Notes under the pieces: model-generated | The model's database searches: none | Seen by the model: the letters and a program-made list of their open reading frames with translations, nothing else | Told to the model about the DNA's origin: nothing | Origin: Streptomyces sp. CA-210063 | GTDB lineage: Bacteria; Actinomycetota; Actinomycetes; Streptomycetales; Streptomycetaceae | Direction of reading: 5' to 3' | NCBI RefSeq assembly: GCF_024612015.1 | Contig: NZ_CP102512.1 | Span: 620,001 to 684,000, forward strand | DNA length: 64,000 nucleotides | Translations under genes and position numbers: made by a program | Shown: piece by piece, positions 43,224-51,604 of the stretch | How positions within the stretch are numbered: position 1 is the first letter of the stretch | Layout: the number at the start of each line of letters is the position of its first letter

Positions 43224-43792
43224 CTCCCGAGGACCCCCGGGCCACGGAGGATCCCCGGGCCGCCCGCACCCGGGCCAAACTGCGGGAAGCCCTCCTCGAC
43301 GAGTGCGCCCGGCATCCGCTGCACGAGGTCAGTGTGGCCGCGCTGGTCCGCCGGGCCGGGGTCGGCCGGGCCACGTTCTACGTGCACTACCCGGACCTGG
43401 AGGCGCTGGCCGTCGACGCCTGCGCCGATGTCGTACGGGAGGCCGTGGAGGCCCTGCACGCCTGGCGCGGGCGCCCCGACCCGGTGCGTGCGCCGGCGGC
43501 GCTGCCCGAGTTCTTCGCGGGCCTTGCCCCGCACGCGCCCCTGTACCGCGCCCTGCTGACGCCCGGCGGCGGCGGGCCGCTCGGTCGGGTCCTGCACCGG
43601 GACCTGCGCGCCTACAGCCTCCGCGAACGCGAGCTCGCGGGCGCCGCGGACGCCCCGCTGGTGGCCTCGGCCGTGGCGGCCACCTTCGCGGGGGTCCTCG
43701 CCGACTGGCTGCACGGCCTCCTCGACGGCACCCCGCAGGAGATCGCCGACCAGTCGTGGCAACTGCTGGTCGCGCTGCACCGCAGCCGGTGA
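43220..43792 (+). CDS. TetR family transcriptional regulator
   Basis: Repressor of 190 residues. The DNA-binding domain spans about 15-62: ARTRAKLREALLDECARHPL, then EVSVAALVRRAGVGRATFYV and HYPDLEALAVDACAD. The rest is helical ligand domain. It is translationally coupled to the DUF1304 gene (ATG 43220 within its stop) and probably represses its own operon through the two operators at 42784-42818. A strong terminator follows 9 bp after the stop. Confidence 0.9.
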   Translation: MTPEDPRATEDPRAARTRAKLREALLDECARHPLHEVSVAALVRRAGVGRATFYVHYPDLEALAVDACADVVREAVEALHAWRGRPDPVRAPAALPEFFAGLAPHAPLYRALLTPGGGGPLGRVLHRDLRAYSLRERELAGAADAPLVASAVAATFAGVLADWLHGLLDGTPQEIADQSWQLLVALHRSR

Positions 43793-43800
43793 GCGCGACA

Positions 43801-43839
43801 GCCCTGTGGGTGACCTGGTCTTCAGGTCACCCACAGGGC
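43801..43839. terminator. Strong hairpin terminator after TetR gene
   Basis: Perfect 17-bp stem GCCCTGTGGGTGACCTG (43801-43817) with its complement at 43823-43839 and a GTCTT loop. It lies between convergent transcripts, so it may serve the alcohol dehydrogenase gene as well. Confidence 0.85.
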
Positions 43840-43924
43840 CGGGGTCACGCGGGGAGGACGTGCCCCGGAGGGAGATGGCTCGTCAGGACGTCGGCACGGA
43901 CGGCCAGACCATCGGCACCAGCTC

Positions 43925-45040
43925 TCAGAACGTCAGGACCGGCTTGATGCTCTTGCCGCCGCTCATGTCCGCCACCGCCTGGTCGATGTCCTCGAACTTG
44001 TAGCGGCTGATCAGCCGGTCGAGCGGGAGCTTGCCCTCCTTGACCAGCTGGACGAGGACCGGGATGGCGGTCTGGATCTCGTTGTCGCCGAGGGTGAGGC
44101 CGACGACGCGCTTGCCGCCGAGCATGCCGTTGACGTCGAGGGAGACCTCGGTGCCGAACGGCGGGGCGCCGACGATGACGAGGGTGCCGCGCGCGGCGAG
44201 GGCGTCGACGCCCTTGCGGAGCACGAAGACGCTGCCGGTGGTCTCGACGACGCCGTCGGCGCCGCGCCCGCCGGTGATCTCCATGACGGCCTCGGTGATG
44301 TCGGCGACCTCGCCGCCGTTCACCGTGTGCGTGGCGCCCAGTTCCTTGGCCAGCTCCAGGCGCTCGGCGACCTTGTCCACGGCGATGACCGTGGTCGCGG
44401 GGGTGAGCGCCGCCGCCATCACGGCGGAGAGGCCGACGGCTCCGGCGCCGAGGACGACGAGAGTGCTGCCCGCGCGGGGCTCCAGGACGTTCCAGACGGC
44501 GCCGACGCCCGTCTGGACACCGCAGCCGAGCGGGGCGATGGAGTCCAGCGGTACGTCGGGGTCGACCTTGACGAGGCCGCGCTCGTCGACCAGGGCCCGC
44601 TCCGCGAAGGAGGACTGGCCGAAGAAGTGGCCGCCCAGGTCCTGGCCGTCGCGGCTGATGGTGCTGGTGCCGTCGGCGCGGCGGCCGCCGATCAGGTTCA
44701 GCGGGAGCCAGGTGGCGCAGTAGGCCGGGTGCCCGTCACGGCAGTTCTGGCAGCCGCCGCAGGAGGTGAAGGACAGCACGACGTGGTCGCCGGGCGCGAC
44801 GGAGGTGACACCCGGGCCGACGGCCTCGACGACACCGGCGCCCTCGTGGCCCAGCACGCCGGGCAGCGGGAAGGGCAGTCCGCCGCTCGCGACACCCAGG
44901 TCGGTGTGGCAGAGCCCGGTGGCGACCATACGGACCAGGACCTCGCCCTGCCCCGGCTCGTCGAGGACGACCTCGGAGAGAGTGAAGGGCGCGCCCCCGG
45001 ACTCGACCACTGCGGCACGTGTGGTGGTGGACATGCTCAT
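43925..45040 (-). CDS. Zinc-dependent NAD(P)-linked alcohol dehydrogenase (aryl-alcohol type)
   Basis: Medium-chain dehydrogenase of 371 residues. Catalytic zinc site: Cys in TGLCHTD and His-Glu in LGHEGAGVVE. Structural zinc cysteines: CGGCQNCRDGHPAYC. Cofactor site: VLGAGAVGLSAVMAAAL, followed by VIAVDK where the Asp favours NAD. The closest known type is the benzyl/aryl-alcohol dehydrogenase group. It is the second gene after an aldehyde dehydrogenase (67-bp gap), so together they take an alcohol through aldehyde to acid. ATG 45040; ATG 45034 is an alternative. Confidence 0.9.
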   Translation of the reverse strand: MSMSTTTRAAVVESGGAPFTLSEVVLDEPGQGEVLVRMVATGLCHTDLGVASGGLPFPLPGVLGHEGAGVVEAVGPGVTSVAPGDHVVLSFTSCGGCQNCRDGHPAYCATWLPLNLIGGRRADGTSTISRDGQDLGGHFFGQSSFAERALVDERGLVKVDPDVPLDSIAPLGCGVQTGVGAVWNVLEPRAGSTLVVLGAGAVGLSAVMAAALTPATTVIAVDKVAERLELAKELGATHTVNGGEVADITEAVMEITGGRGADGVVETTGSVFVLRKGVDALAARGTLVIVGAPPFGTEVSLDVNGMLGGKRVVGLTLGDNEIQTAIPVLVQLVKEGKLPLDRLISRYKFEDIDQAVADMSGGKSIKPVLTF

Positions 45041-45107
45041 GAACTCCTTGTTTGTCCGTGAGCCGCCGGAACGGTCCTGCGGCTCACAAGTGATCCCGGG
45101 GAGGCGC

Positions 45108-46565
45108 TCAGTCGAGCGAGACGACGACGGACTTGACCCTGGTGTAGGACTCCAGGGCCTCGGGGCCGTACTCGCGGCCGAAGCCGGAGGCCTTCACACC
45201 GCCGAAGGGCACGGCGGGGTCGAGCATCGGCCAGTCGTTGATCCAGACGATGCCCGCCTGGAGCCGGTCGGCGACGCGGTGGGCGCGGGTGAGGTTGGTG
45301 GTCTGGATGCCGGAGGCCAGGCCGTACGGCGTGGAGTTGGCCAGCTCGACGGCCTCGTCCTCGGAGTCGAAGGGCTGCACGGTGAGGACCGGTCCGAAGA
45401 CCTCCTCCTGCACGACCCGGGAGTCGTTGGCGAGGTCGGCGATGACGGTCGGCTTGTAGTAGTAGCCGCCGTTCAGGTCGAGGCGCTCGCCGCCGCAGAC
45501 GACGCGGCCACCCTCCTTGCGGGCCAGCTCGACGTACTCCTCGACCTTCTTCAGGTGCCGCTCGCCCGCCATCGGGCCGATGACGGTCTCGGGCTGCCGG
45601 GGGTCGCCGATGGGCACGCCGGGCACGGCGTCGGCGAGGATGCCGACCACGGTGTCGTAGACCGGGCGGGAGACCAGCAGGCGGGGGCCGCCCATGCAGA
45701 ACTGGCCGGTGTTGAAGACGAAGCCCTTGATGATGGCGCCGATGGCCTTCTCGATGTCGGCGTCCTCGAAGACGAGGTGGGCCGCGTTGCCGCCCAGCTC
45801 CATCGTGACCTGCTTCAGGCCCTCGCCGGCGACGCTCGCCGCGTGCCGGCCGGTCGCGGTGGAGCCGGTGAAGGCGATCTTGTCGACGCCCGGGTTGCGC
45901 AGCAGCGCCTCGCCCGCGACGGGGCCCGTGCCGGTGACGACGTTGTAGACGCCGTCCGGGACACCCGCCTCCTTCAGGAGCTTCGCCATGTAGAGGGCGC
46001 TGAGCGGGGTCTCCTCGGCGGGCTTGTGCACGACCGTGTTGCCTGCCGCGAGCGCGGGGGCGATCTTGGTGCCGGCCAGGATCAGCGGGAAGTTGAACGG
46101 GGTGATCGCGCCGACCACGCCGATCGGGCCGCGCTTGGTGTAGGCGAGGCGGTTGTTCGGGACGTCGCGGGCGGAGCCGTCCAGGGACCAGGCGAGGGAG
46201 GCGTAGTACTCGTAGTCGTTGGCCGCGTTCGTCACGTCGACGGCGTGGGCCAGGGTGATGGGCTTGCCGACGTCACGGCTCTCGATGGCCGCGATGTCGT
46301 CGGCGTTCTCCCGGATCAGCTGGGCGACGCGGTTCAGGATCCGGCCGCGCTCGCGGCCGCTCAGTCCGGACCAGGCGCCGCTGTCGAACGCCTCGCGCGC
46401 GGCGCGCACGGCGGCGTCGACGTCGGCGGCGCCCGCTTCCGCGACGGTCGTGACCACCTGGCCCGTGGACGGGTCGATCACGTCGGCGCGTGCCCCGTCA
46501 GTCGCCTCAAGCCACTGTCCACCGATGAACAGCCGCCCGGGCTCGCTCTCGAAGGTGGTCGTCAT
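45108..46565 (-). CDS. NAD(P)-dependent aldehyde dehydrogenase
   Basis: Aldehyde-oxidising enzyme of 485 residues. Catalytic Cys lies in [12 protein letters not shown], the general base Glu in [14 protein letters not shown], and the oxyanion Asn in [20 protein letters not shown]. Cofactor part: [10 protein letters not shown]. The C-terminal [15 protein letters not shown] is the family ending. Tracks as benzaldehyde-, betaine- or semialdehyde-dehydrogenase type. ATG 46565 has GAGGAG upstream; a longer frame begins at 46604. Divergent from a MarR gene with two operators in the 87-bp gap, so regulation by that protein is likely. Confidence 0.92.
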   Translation of the reverse strand: MTTTFESEPGRLFIGGQWLEATDGARADVIDPSTGQVVTTVAEAGAADVDAAVRAAREAFDSGAWSGLSGRERGRILNRVAQLIRENADDIAAIESRDVGKPITLAHAVDVTNAANDYEYYASLAWSLDGSARDVPNNRLAYTKRGPIGVVGAITPFNFPLILAGTKIAPALAAGNTVVHKPAEETPLSALYMAKLLKEAGVPDGVYNVVTGTGPVAGEALLRNPGVDKIAFTGSTATGRHAASVAGEGLKQVTMELGGNAAHLVFEDADIEKAIGAIIKGFVFNTGQFCMGGPRLLVSRPVYDTVVGILADAVPGVPIGDPRQPETVIGPMAGERHLKKVEEYVELARKEGGRVVCGGERLDLNGGYYYKPTVIADLANDSRVVQEEVFGPVLTVQPFDSEDEAVELANSTPYGLASGIQTTNLTRAHRVADRLQAGIVWINDWPMLDPAVPFGGVKASGFGREYGPEALESYTRVKSVVVSLD

Positions 46566-46598
46566 TGCCCACTCCTCAGCCTTGATCGCTAAGTCTTC

Positions 46599-46650
46599 AA
46601 CCAACAGGATTCCTGTTGGTTCGCAGTTTCATTACACACAGGTTTCCTGT
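46599..46650. promoter_or_regulatory. Two MarR-type operators in the divergent ALDH/marR promoter
   Basis: AACCAACAGGA-T-TCCTGTTGGTT (46599-46621) is a perfect 23-bp palindrome. A second site, ACAGG-TTT-CCTGT (46638-46650), repeats the same core ACAGGnTTCCTGT with shorter arms. The centres are 34 bp apart. Both lie in the short gap between aldDH and marR, the usual place for MarR autorepression and control of the divergent operon. Confidence 0.8.
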
Positions 46651-46652
46651 CA

Positions 46653-47099
46653 ATGCCTTACGCTGACCTCATGGTCGGCACCAAGGCACCCCCCTCCCTC
46701 CTCTACATGGTCAAGCAGGTCGAGCTCGTTGTCCGCTCGCGCCTCGACGAGCTGGTGAAGCCGGCCGGGATCACGGCCCTGCAGTACACGTCCCTCACCG
46801 TCCTGGAGCGGCACGACGGCCTCTCGGCCGCGCAGCTCGCCCGCGACTCGTTCGTCACGGCCCAGTCCATCGCGGATCTCGTACGAAGTCTCGAGAACCG
46901 TGGACTCGTGCGCCGGGAGCGCAACCCGCGCAACCGGCGCGAGCTGCTGATCCTGCTCACCGACGAGGGGCGCGAGCTGCTCGCCCACTACGCGGAGCCG
47001 ATGCGCGACCTGGAGGAACGCATGATCAGCGACCTCACCGCGCACCAGGCCGACCAGTTCCGGCAGGCGCTGTCCAAGGCGTGGCACGCGCTGTCGTAG
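46653..47099 (+). CDS. MarR family transcriptional regulator of the ALDH/ADH operon
   Basis: Winged-helix protein of 148 residues (or 142 from ATG 46671). LSAAQLARDSFVTAQSIADL is the helix-turn-helix and VRSLENRGLVRRERNPRNRR the wing, with ELLILLTDEGRELL after it. No ribosome binding site is seen for either ATG, so the message may be leaderless or very short; the second operator ends only 2 bp before ATG 46653. The ligand may be an aromatic alcohol or aldehyde, by context. Confidence 0.87.
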   Translation: MPYADLMVGTKAPPSLLYMVKQVELVVRSRLDELVKPAGITALQYTSLTVLERHDGLSAAQLARDSFVTAQSIADLVRSLENRGLVRRERNPRNRRELLILLTDEGRELLAHYAEPMRDLEERMISDLTAHQADQFRQALSKAWHALS

Positions 47100-47246
47100 G
47101 CGGTCCTACGCGAAACTCCGGACGGATTGCCGGAGAAATCGAAGACATATGTCAATCGAACATGCTGAAATTCACCCTGACGAGGGTAACTTGCAGGGCG
47201 GGGACGGGTTTTGCCCTCACACAGTCCGGTTGGAGGCGATGCCGTC

Positions 47247-47630
47247 GTGTCGAGCGACCCCACACCGCCCGGGACCGGGTTCCTCCGCGTCCTCACGCAC
47301 CGCGGCCGTACCGTGCTCGAACTGCACGGTGAGATCGACATCGCGGCGGCCGCGGAGATCATTCCGCACCTCGACGCGGCGACGGGCCGCCCCGGCGCCC
47401 GGATCGTGATCGACCTCCGGCACGTCGAGTTCTTCGACTGCTCCGGCCTGCGTCTGCTCTACCGCGCCCGGCAGCGGGTGCTCGACCGCGACGGCGAACT
47501 GCGCCTCGTCTGCACCCATCCGCTCACCCTGCGCGTCCTCAAGGTCACGGGCCTGGCCCGGCTGCTGCCGCCGGCCCCCTCGCTGGACGCGGCCCTGGAA
47601 CAGCCCGAGGCCACGTCCGGCACGTGGTGA
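47247..47630 (+). CDS. STAS domain anti-sigma factor antagonist
   Basis: Single STAS-domain protein of 127 residues. Key segment: VIDLRHVEFFDCSGLRLLYR, where DCSG holds the conserved phosphorylatable Ser (DSSG/DCSG), preceded by VLELHGEIDIAAAAEI. The length and N-terminus fit the RsbV/BldG-like group. GTG 47247 follows GGAGG. It is monocistronic. SpoIIE-type phosphatases dephosphorylate such proteins; one is encoded at 19.4-21.8 kb but no direct link is shown. Confidence 0.88.
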   Translation: MSSDPTPPGTGFLRVLTHRGRTVLELHGEIDIAAAAEIIPHLDAATGRPGARIVIDLRHVEFFDCSGLRLLYRARQRVLDRDGELRLVCTHPLTLRVLKVTGLARLLPPAPSLDAALEQPEATSGTW

Positions 47631-47823
47631 CCCCACCCGTTCAGTCCATGATCATTGCGGGCCGCGCGACTCACGCTACCGGCCGCCCGGCGTACGCCTA
47701 TTCGATACGGCGGCCCGGACGAGCGGCACCCCGGATCTACGGCGAACTGGTGACAATCCCCAACTCGGCGTTCCTCCAAGGTCTTTGAGGGCATTCGTTG
47801 AAATAGGAAGGAGGACCGTCGAC

Positions 47824-48480
47824 ATGACGACGTCCATCAAGCGCACGCGTCTTCCCGGCTGGGCCAAGCTGCTCACCGCCGTGGTCATCCTCATCGTGGT
47901 GCTGCTGGCCGCGCTGCGGCTGCTGGTCTTCGGGGGGCTGGACGACGTGTTCGGCACCGAGGAGCACGACCGCTCGGGCCCCACACTTCTGAAGTCCATC
48001 CAGGACATGAGCCGTTACGACGCCGCCTCGGGCAACTTCCAGGTGGTCGTCGACCTGGAGAAGGACGCCAAGTACCTCCCGGACGCGCTCCGCGGCACCC
48101 GCACGCTGTACGTGGGCGCGGGCACCGTCGACGCCTATGTCGACCTCGGCAAGGTCGGCGAGAACGACGTGAAGGTCAACGACGACCGCACGTCGGCCAC
48201 CATCAACCTCCCGCACGCCCAACTGGGCAAGCCGGCCCTCGACACCGAGCACTCCTACGCCGTCTCCAAGCAGCGCGGACTCCTCGACCGCCTCGGCGAT
48301 CTCTTCTCGGACAACCCCAACGGCGAACAGGCCGTGCAACGCCTCGCCGTCAAGCACATCGGCGACGCCGCGAAGGACAGCAAGCTCACGGACCGCGCCG
48401 AGGCCAACACCACCGACATGCTCGAAGGGCTGCTGACGTCCCTCGGTTTCAAGGAGGTGAAAGTGACGTACGGGGCCTGA
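47824..48480 (+). CDS. DUF4230 membrane-anchored protein
   Basis: Protein of 218 residues with one N-terminal transmembrane helix (KLLTAVVILIVVLLAALRLL) and a large outside domain. GNFQVVVDLEKDAKYLPDAL and GTVDAYVDLGKVGENDVKVN followed by ATINLPHAQL match DUF4230, a family without known activity. AGGAAGGAGGACC before ATG 47824 is a strong ribosome binding site. The VanZ-like gene follows after 51 bp and could be in the same transcript. Confidence 0.83.
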   Translation: MTTSIKRTRLPGWAKLLTAVVILIVVLLAALRLLVFGGLDDVFGTEEHDRSGPTLLKSIQDMSRYDAASGNFQVVVDLEKDAKYLPDALRGTRTLYVGAGTVDAYVDLGKVGENDVKVNDDRTSATINLPHAQLGKPALDTEHSYAVSKQRGLLDRLGDLFSDNPNGEQAVQRLAVKHIGDAAKDSKLTDRAEANTTDMLEGLLTSLGFKEVKVTYGA

Positions 48481-48531
48481 CCGGTGGGTAACCACCGTGA
48501 GACAGAGGGAAGTTGAAACTGGGAGGGTTGT

Positions 48532-49248
48532 ATGGCCCGCACCACATCACGTTCCCGCACCACGTCACGTTCCCGTTCCACGACCTCCGGCCGCCGTTCT
48601 CCGGGGACCGCGCGCGATCGGCACTCTCTGGCGTGGCCCCTGCGGCTGCTGGTGATGGCGCTGGCCTTCATCGCCATGGTGGCGTTCGGCGCGGTACTGG
48701 CCGGACTCACCCTCCAGCCGTCCCCGGCCTCGGAGGCGCTCACCCACAGCAACCTGCGCCCCGGCAGCTCCCTGGAGCTCTACTGGCACCATCCCGACCC
48801 GCGCGACGCGGTCAAACAGATCGGCGGGAACATCCTGCTGGGCGTGCCCTTCGGGATCCTGCTGCCAGTGCTGGCGCCCGGGGCACGCGGCCTGCTGCGC
48901 GTGCCCGCCCTGACCGCGTTGATGATGCTGCTCGTCGAGCTGGTGCAGGGCGCGGTCGTCACCGGGCGCGCCTTCGACATCGACGACGTCATCCTCAACA
49001 CCGCGGGTGCCCTGCTGGGCTATCTGCTGCTGGGCCGACGGCTCGGGCGGGCGGTGCACGCCCGGGTCCCGCGCGAGCCGGACGCCGCACCCGCCCAACG
49101 GAAGACACCGGCCAAGGGGAAGGCGCCGGCCAAGGGCAAGGCACCGGCCAAGGGGAAGGCGCCCGCCCAGCGGAAGGCGCCGCGCGGCGGCTGGACGCAG
49201 CGCCTGCGCGGAAACCGCGGCAAGGGGGCTAGTGCAGCTTCCAAGTGA
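48532..49248 (+). CDS. VanZ family membrane protein with basic repeat tails
   Basis: Membrane protein of 238 residues. The VanZ core is in residues 35-170: LAWPLRLLVMALAFIAMVAF, IGGNILLGVPFGILLPVL, LMMLLVELVQGAVVTGRAFD and IDDVILNTAGALLGYLLLG, the last carrying the conserved D and N-x-x-G. Both ends are low-complexity: TTSRSRTTSRSRSTTS at the N-terminus and PAKGKAPAKGKAPAKGKAP (15-bp units) at the C-terminus, giving strongly basic tails. VanZ proteins affect teicoplanin or lipoglycopeptide sensitivity in known cases. The 3' end overlaps the next gene, tail to tail, by 20 bp. Confidence 0.85.
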   Translation: MARTTSRSRTTSRSRSTTSGRRSPGTARDRHSLAWPLRLLVMALAFIAMVAFGAVLAGLTLQPSPASEALTHSNLRPGSSLELYWHHPDPRDAVKQIGGNILLGVPFGILLPVLAPGARGLLRVPALTALMMLLVELVQGAVVTGRAFDIDDVILNTAGALLGYLLLGRRLGRAVHARVPREPDAAPAQRKTPAKGKAPAKGKAPAKGKAPAQRKAPRGGWTQRLRGNRGKGASAASK

Positions 49249-49465
49249 GCTTGTCGCCGCCCACCCAGCGCACCTGGTCCGGGTCGTCGAGGTCGTGGAC
49301 GACGATCCCGTACGCCGCCGCGGCCCGCAGCACGTCCGTCATCGTCTTCGCCTCGCCGACCACCTGGCCGTCGATCTCCACGATCCGGAACGGCGGCGTA
49401 CCCGGCTGAACCCCGAGCACCATGACCCGGGGGTGGGAAATGTAGGGGCTCGCGCTTTCGGTCAT
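49229..49465 (-). CDS. Conserved hypothetical protein (78 aa)
   Basis: Small cytoplasmic alpha/beta protein starting MTESASPYISHPRVMVLGVQ and ending in WVGGDKLTWKLH. Strand-helix pattern (FRIVEIDGQVVGEAKTMTDV then LRAAAAYGIVVHDLDDP) suggests a compact fold. I do not recognise a named domain. It overlaps the VanZ 3' end by 20 bp on the opposite strand and is divergent from the PHP gene. Confidence 0.7.
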   Translation of the reverse strand: MTESASPYISHPRVMVLGVQPGTPPFRIVEIDGQVVGEAKTMTDVLRAAAAYGIVVHDLDDPDQVRWVGGDKLTWKLH

Positions 49466-49544
49466 GTCTAGAGCGTAGAGCGGTTCGGGCGGTCGGTGAC
49501 CGGGCGAGGTCCGGGCGGGTGAGTCCGGCGCGCCCCACCGCCAT

Positions 49545-49580
49545 GGGCGCCCCCACGGTCGTACGGCCGTGGGGGCGCCC
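49545..49580. repeat. 14-bp-stem hairpin in a divergent intergenic region
   Basis: GGGCGCCCCCACGG (49545-49558) pairs perfectly with CCGTGGGGGCGCCC (49567-49580) around an 8-nt loop. Further on, CGTACGGCC recurs at about 49560, 49586 and 49609. As the genes on both sides point away, this is not a normal terminator position. Confidence 0.6.
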
Positions 49581-49679
49581 TTGTGCGTACGGCCGGGGCG
49601 CGCATGGTCGTACGGCCGCCGTGCGGGTACCCGGGGGCTGGGCGACGCTGGAAGCCGGAGGCTGGAGGCTGGAGGTGCC

Positions 49680-50723
49680 ATGGATCCCGTCGAGGCCCTG
49701 GACCGGATCGCTTTCCTGCTGGAGCGGGACCGGGCCCCCACCTATCGCGTACGCGCGTTCCGTTCGGCCGCCGCCGTGCTCGGCGCGCTGTCGGCGGACG
49801 AGGTGGCCGAGCGGGCGGCCGCCGGCTCGCTGGAGTCGCTGAAGGGGGTCGGGCCGAAGACGGCGCAGGTGGTGCGCGAGGCGCTGGCCGGGGAGGTACC
49901 GGGCTATCTGCGGAAACTGGAACAGGGAACTGAGGCACCGCTCACGGGCGGTGGCGAGCGGCTGATGGAGCTGATCAGGGGCGACTGCCATGTCCACTCC
50001 GACTGGTCGGACGGCGGCAGCCCGATCGAGGAGATGGGTCGGACCGCCGCGCGCCTCGGCCACGAGTGGACGGCGCTCACCGACCACTCGCCCCGGCTGA
50101 CCGTCGCCCGCGGGCTGTCCCCGGAGCGGCTGCGGGAGCAGCTCGACGTGGTGGCCGCGCTCAACGAGACGTGGGCGCCGTTCCGGCTGCTCACCGGGAT
50201 CGAGTGCGACATCCTCGACGACGGGTCGCTGGACCAGGAACCGGAGCTGCTGGACCGGCTGGATGTCGTGGTGGTGTCCGTGCACTCCAAGCTGCGGATG
50301 GACGCGCGCGCGATGACCCGCCGTATGGTCGCCGCCGTTCTCGACCCGCACTCCGATGTGCTGGGGCACTGCACGGGGCGGCTGGTGACCGGGCGGGGGC
50401 GGCCCGAGTCGGAGTTCGACGCGGACGCGGTGTTCGCGGCGTGTGCGGAGACGGGGACGGCCGTGGAGATCAACTCCCGGCCGGAGCGGCTCGATCCGCC
50501 GCGGCGGTTGGTGCGGCGGGCGCTGGAGGCGGGGGTGTTGTTCTCGATCGACACGGATGCGCATGCGCCGGGGCAGCTGACGTGGCAGGTGCATGGGTGT
50601 GCTCGGGCGGAGGAGTGTGGGGTGCCGGCGGAGCGGGTGGTGACGACGTGGGGGGTGGAGGAGGTGTTGGGGTGGGCTCGGGCTCGGGAGATTCCTGTCC
50701 GTGTGGGGGTGGGGGGTGCCTGA
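49680..50723 (+). CDS. PHP domain phosphoesterase with N-terminal helix-hairpin-helix (PolX-like C-terminal module)
   Basis: Metal-dependent phosphoesterase of 347 residues. Residues 1-80 have a helix-hairpin-helix (LESLKGVGPKTAQVVREAL, about 51-69), as in PolX/beta-type polymerases. The PHP domain follows: DCHVHSDWSDGG (His104, His106), WTALTDHSPRLTVARGL, LLTGIECDIL, VVVSVHSKLRM, LGHCTGRLV and FSIDTDAHA, giving a full metal site. There is no polymerase palm domain, so it is a stand-alone nuclease or phosphatase. ATG 49680 is preceded by a GGAGG-rich stretch made of GGAGGCT repeats. Confidence 0.88.
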   Translation: MDPVEALDRIAFLLERDRAPTYRVRAFRSAAAVLGALSADEVAERAAAGSLESLKGVGPKTAQVVREALAGEVPGYLRKLEQGTEAPLTGGGERLMELIRGDCHVHSDWSDGGSPIEEMGRTAARLGHEWTALTDHSPRLTVARGLSPERLREQLDVVAALNETWAPFRLLTGIECDILDDGSLDQEPELLDRLDVVVVSVHSKLRMDARAMTRRMVAAVLDPHSDVLGHCTGRLVTGRGRPESEFDADAVFAACAETGTAVEINSRPERLDPPRRLVRRALEAGVLFSIDTDAHAPGQLTWQVHGCARAEECGVPAERVVTTWGVEEVLGWARAREIPVRVGVGGA

Positions 50724-50767
50724 GAGCTCGGGGGGTTCGGTGATTTGGCGGGTGCGGGGTGTGTTGT

Positions 50768-50795
50768 GGCTGGTCGCGCAGTTCCCCGCGCCCCT
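50768..50795. repeat. Single arm of the common Streptomyces hairpin repeat
   Basis: GGCTGGTCGCGCAGTTCCCC followed by GCGCCCCT matches, with one change, the left arm and flank of the hairpin at 10236-10303. No complementary arm is found within the next 100 bp, so it cannot form the usual stem and is likely a decayed copy. It lies just before the HAD gene ribosome binding site. Confidence 0.75.
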
Positions 50796-50833
50796 GTCGG
50801 GCGCGAATGTCGGAGTTTCCAGGAAGGTGGGCC

Positions 50834-51499
50834 ATGGGCCGGGCTGCTGTCTTTGATGTCGACGGGACTCTTGTCGATACCAATCATTTGCATGTGGTCG
50901 CTTGGTGGGAGGCGTTTCGGCAGGGTGGGCATCAGGTGGCCATGCATGACATTCATCGGGCGGTGGGGCTGGCGTCCGGGGACCTGATCACGCATCTGCT
51001 GGGTGAGGAGCGGGATCCGGAGGAGAAGGACGCACTCAGTGCGGCGCACAAGGCGCTGTACGGGACGTATTTCGACCGGCTGCCCGCGTTGCCGGACGCG
51101 GGGCGGCTGTTGCGGCGGCTCGACGGGCAGGGCTGGAGCGTGGTGCTGGCGACCTCGGCGGGCGGGGCGGAGCTGGCCGCGTTGCGGCGGGCGATCGGGG
51201 CCGATGACGCCGTCATGGCGACGGCGAGCGCGGATGACGTGGCCGAGGGGAAGCCCGCGCCTGATCCGGTCGAGCAGGCCCTGGAGCTGGCGGGTGCGTC
51301 GGCCGAGCGGTCGGTGTTCGTCGGGGACACGGTCTGGGACATGCGGGCGGGCGTCCGGGCGGGGGTGCGGTGTGTGGCGGTGCTGTGCGGTGGCATTCCG
51401 CGGCCCGAGCTGGAGGCGGCCGGCGCGGAGGCGGTGTTCCGGAATCCGGCCCATCTGCTGGCCGCGCTGGAGGAGAGCCCACTGGGCCGGGAGGAATGA
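50834..51499 (+). CDS. HAD superfamily hydrolase (phosphatase, beta-phosphoglucomutase-like)
   Basis: Cytoplasmic phosphatase of 221 residues. Motif I FDVDGTLVD gives the nucleophile Asp8 and Asp10; motif II Ser/Thr in VVLATSAGG; motif III Lys in EGKPAPDP; motif IV VGDTVWDMRAG. The helical cap (residues about 18-85) is of the C1 type, as in phosphoglycolate phosphatase or beta-phosphoglucomutase. AGGAAGG precedes ATG 50834. Substrate unknown. Confidence 0.9.
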   Translation: MGRAAVFDVDGTLVDTNHLHVVAWWEAFRQGGHQVAMHDIHRAVGLASGDLITHLLGEERDPEEKDALSAAHKALYGTYFDRLPALPDAGRLLRRLDGQGWSVVLATSAGGAELAALRRAIGADDAVMATASADDVAEGKPAPDPVEQALELAGASAERSVFVGDTVWDMRAGVRAGVRCVAVLCGGIPRPELEAAGAEAVFRNPAHLLAALEESPLGREE

Positions 51500-51604
51500 C
51501 CTGGTGACAGCGGCTGTGGGCAACCTTGGGCGACGTGACACAGCTCACCGGCGATGTCCGGATGCGGAAGGAACACCCGCTGGTACTTTTCCGTTGAACC
51601 AGCC

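Noticed and set aside
47116..47135. CTCCGG/CCGGAG dyad after the marR gene taken as a terminator
   Set aside because: Only a 6-bp stem with an 8-nt loop and no T tract; too weak to call.
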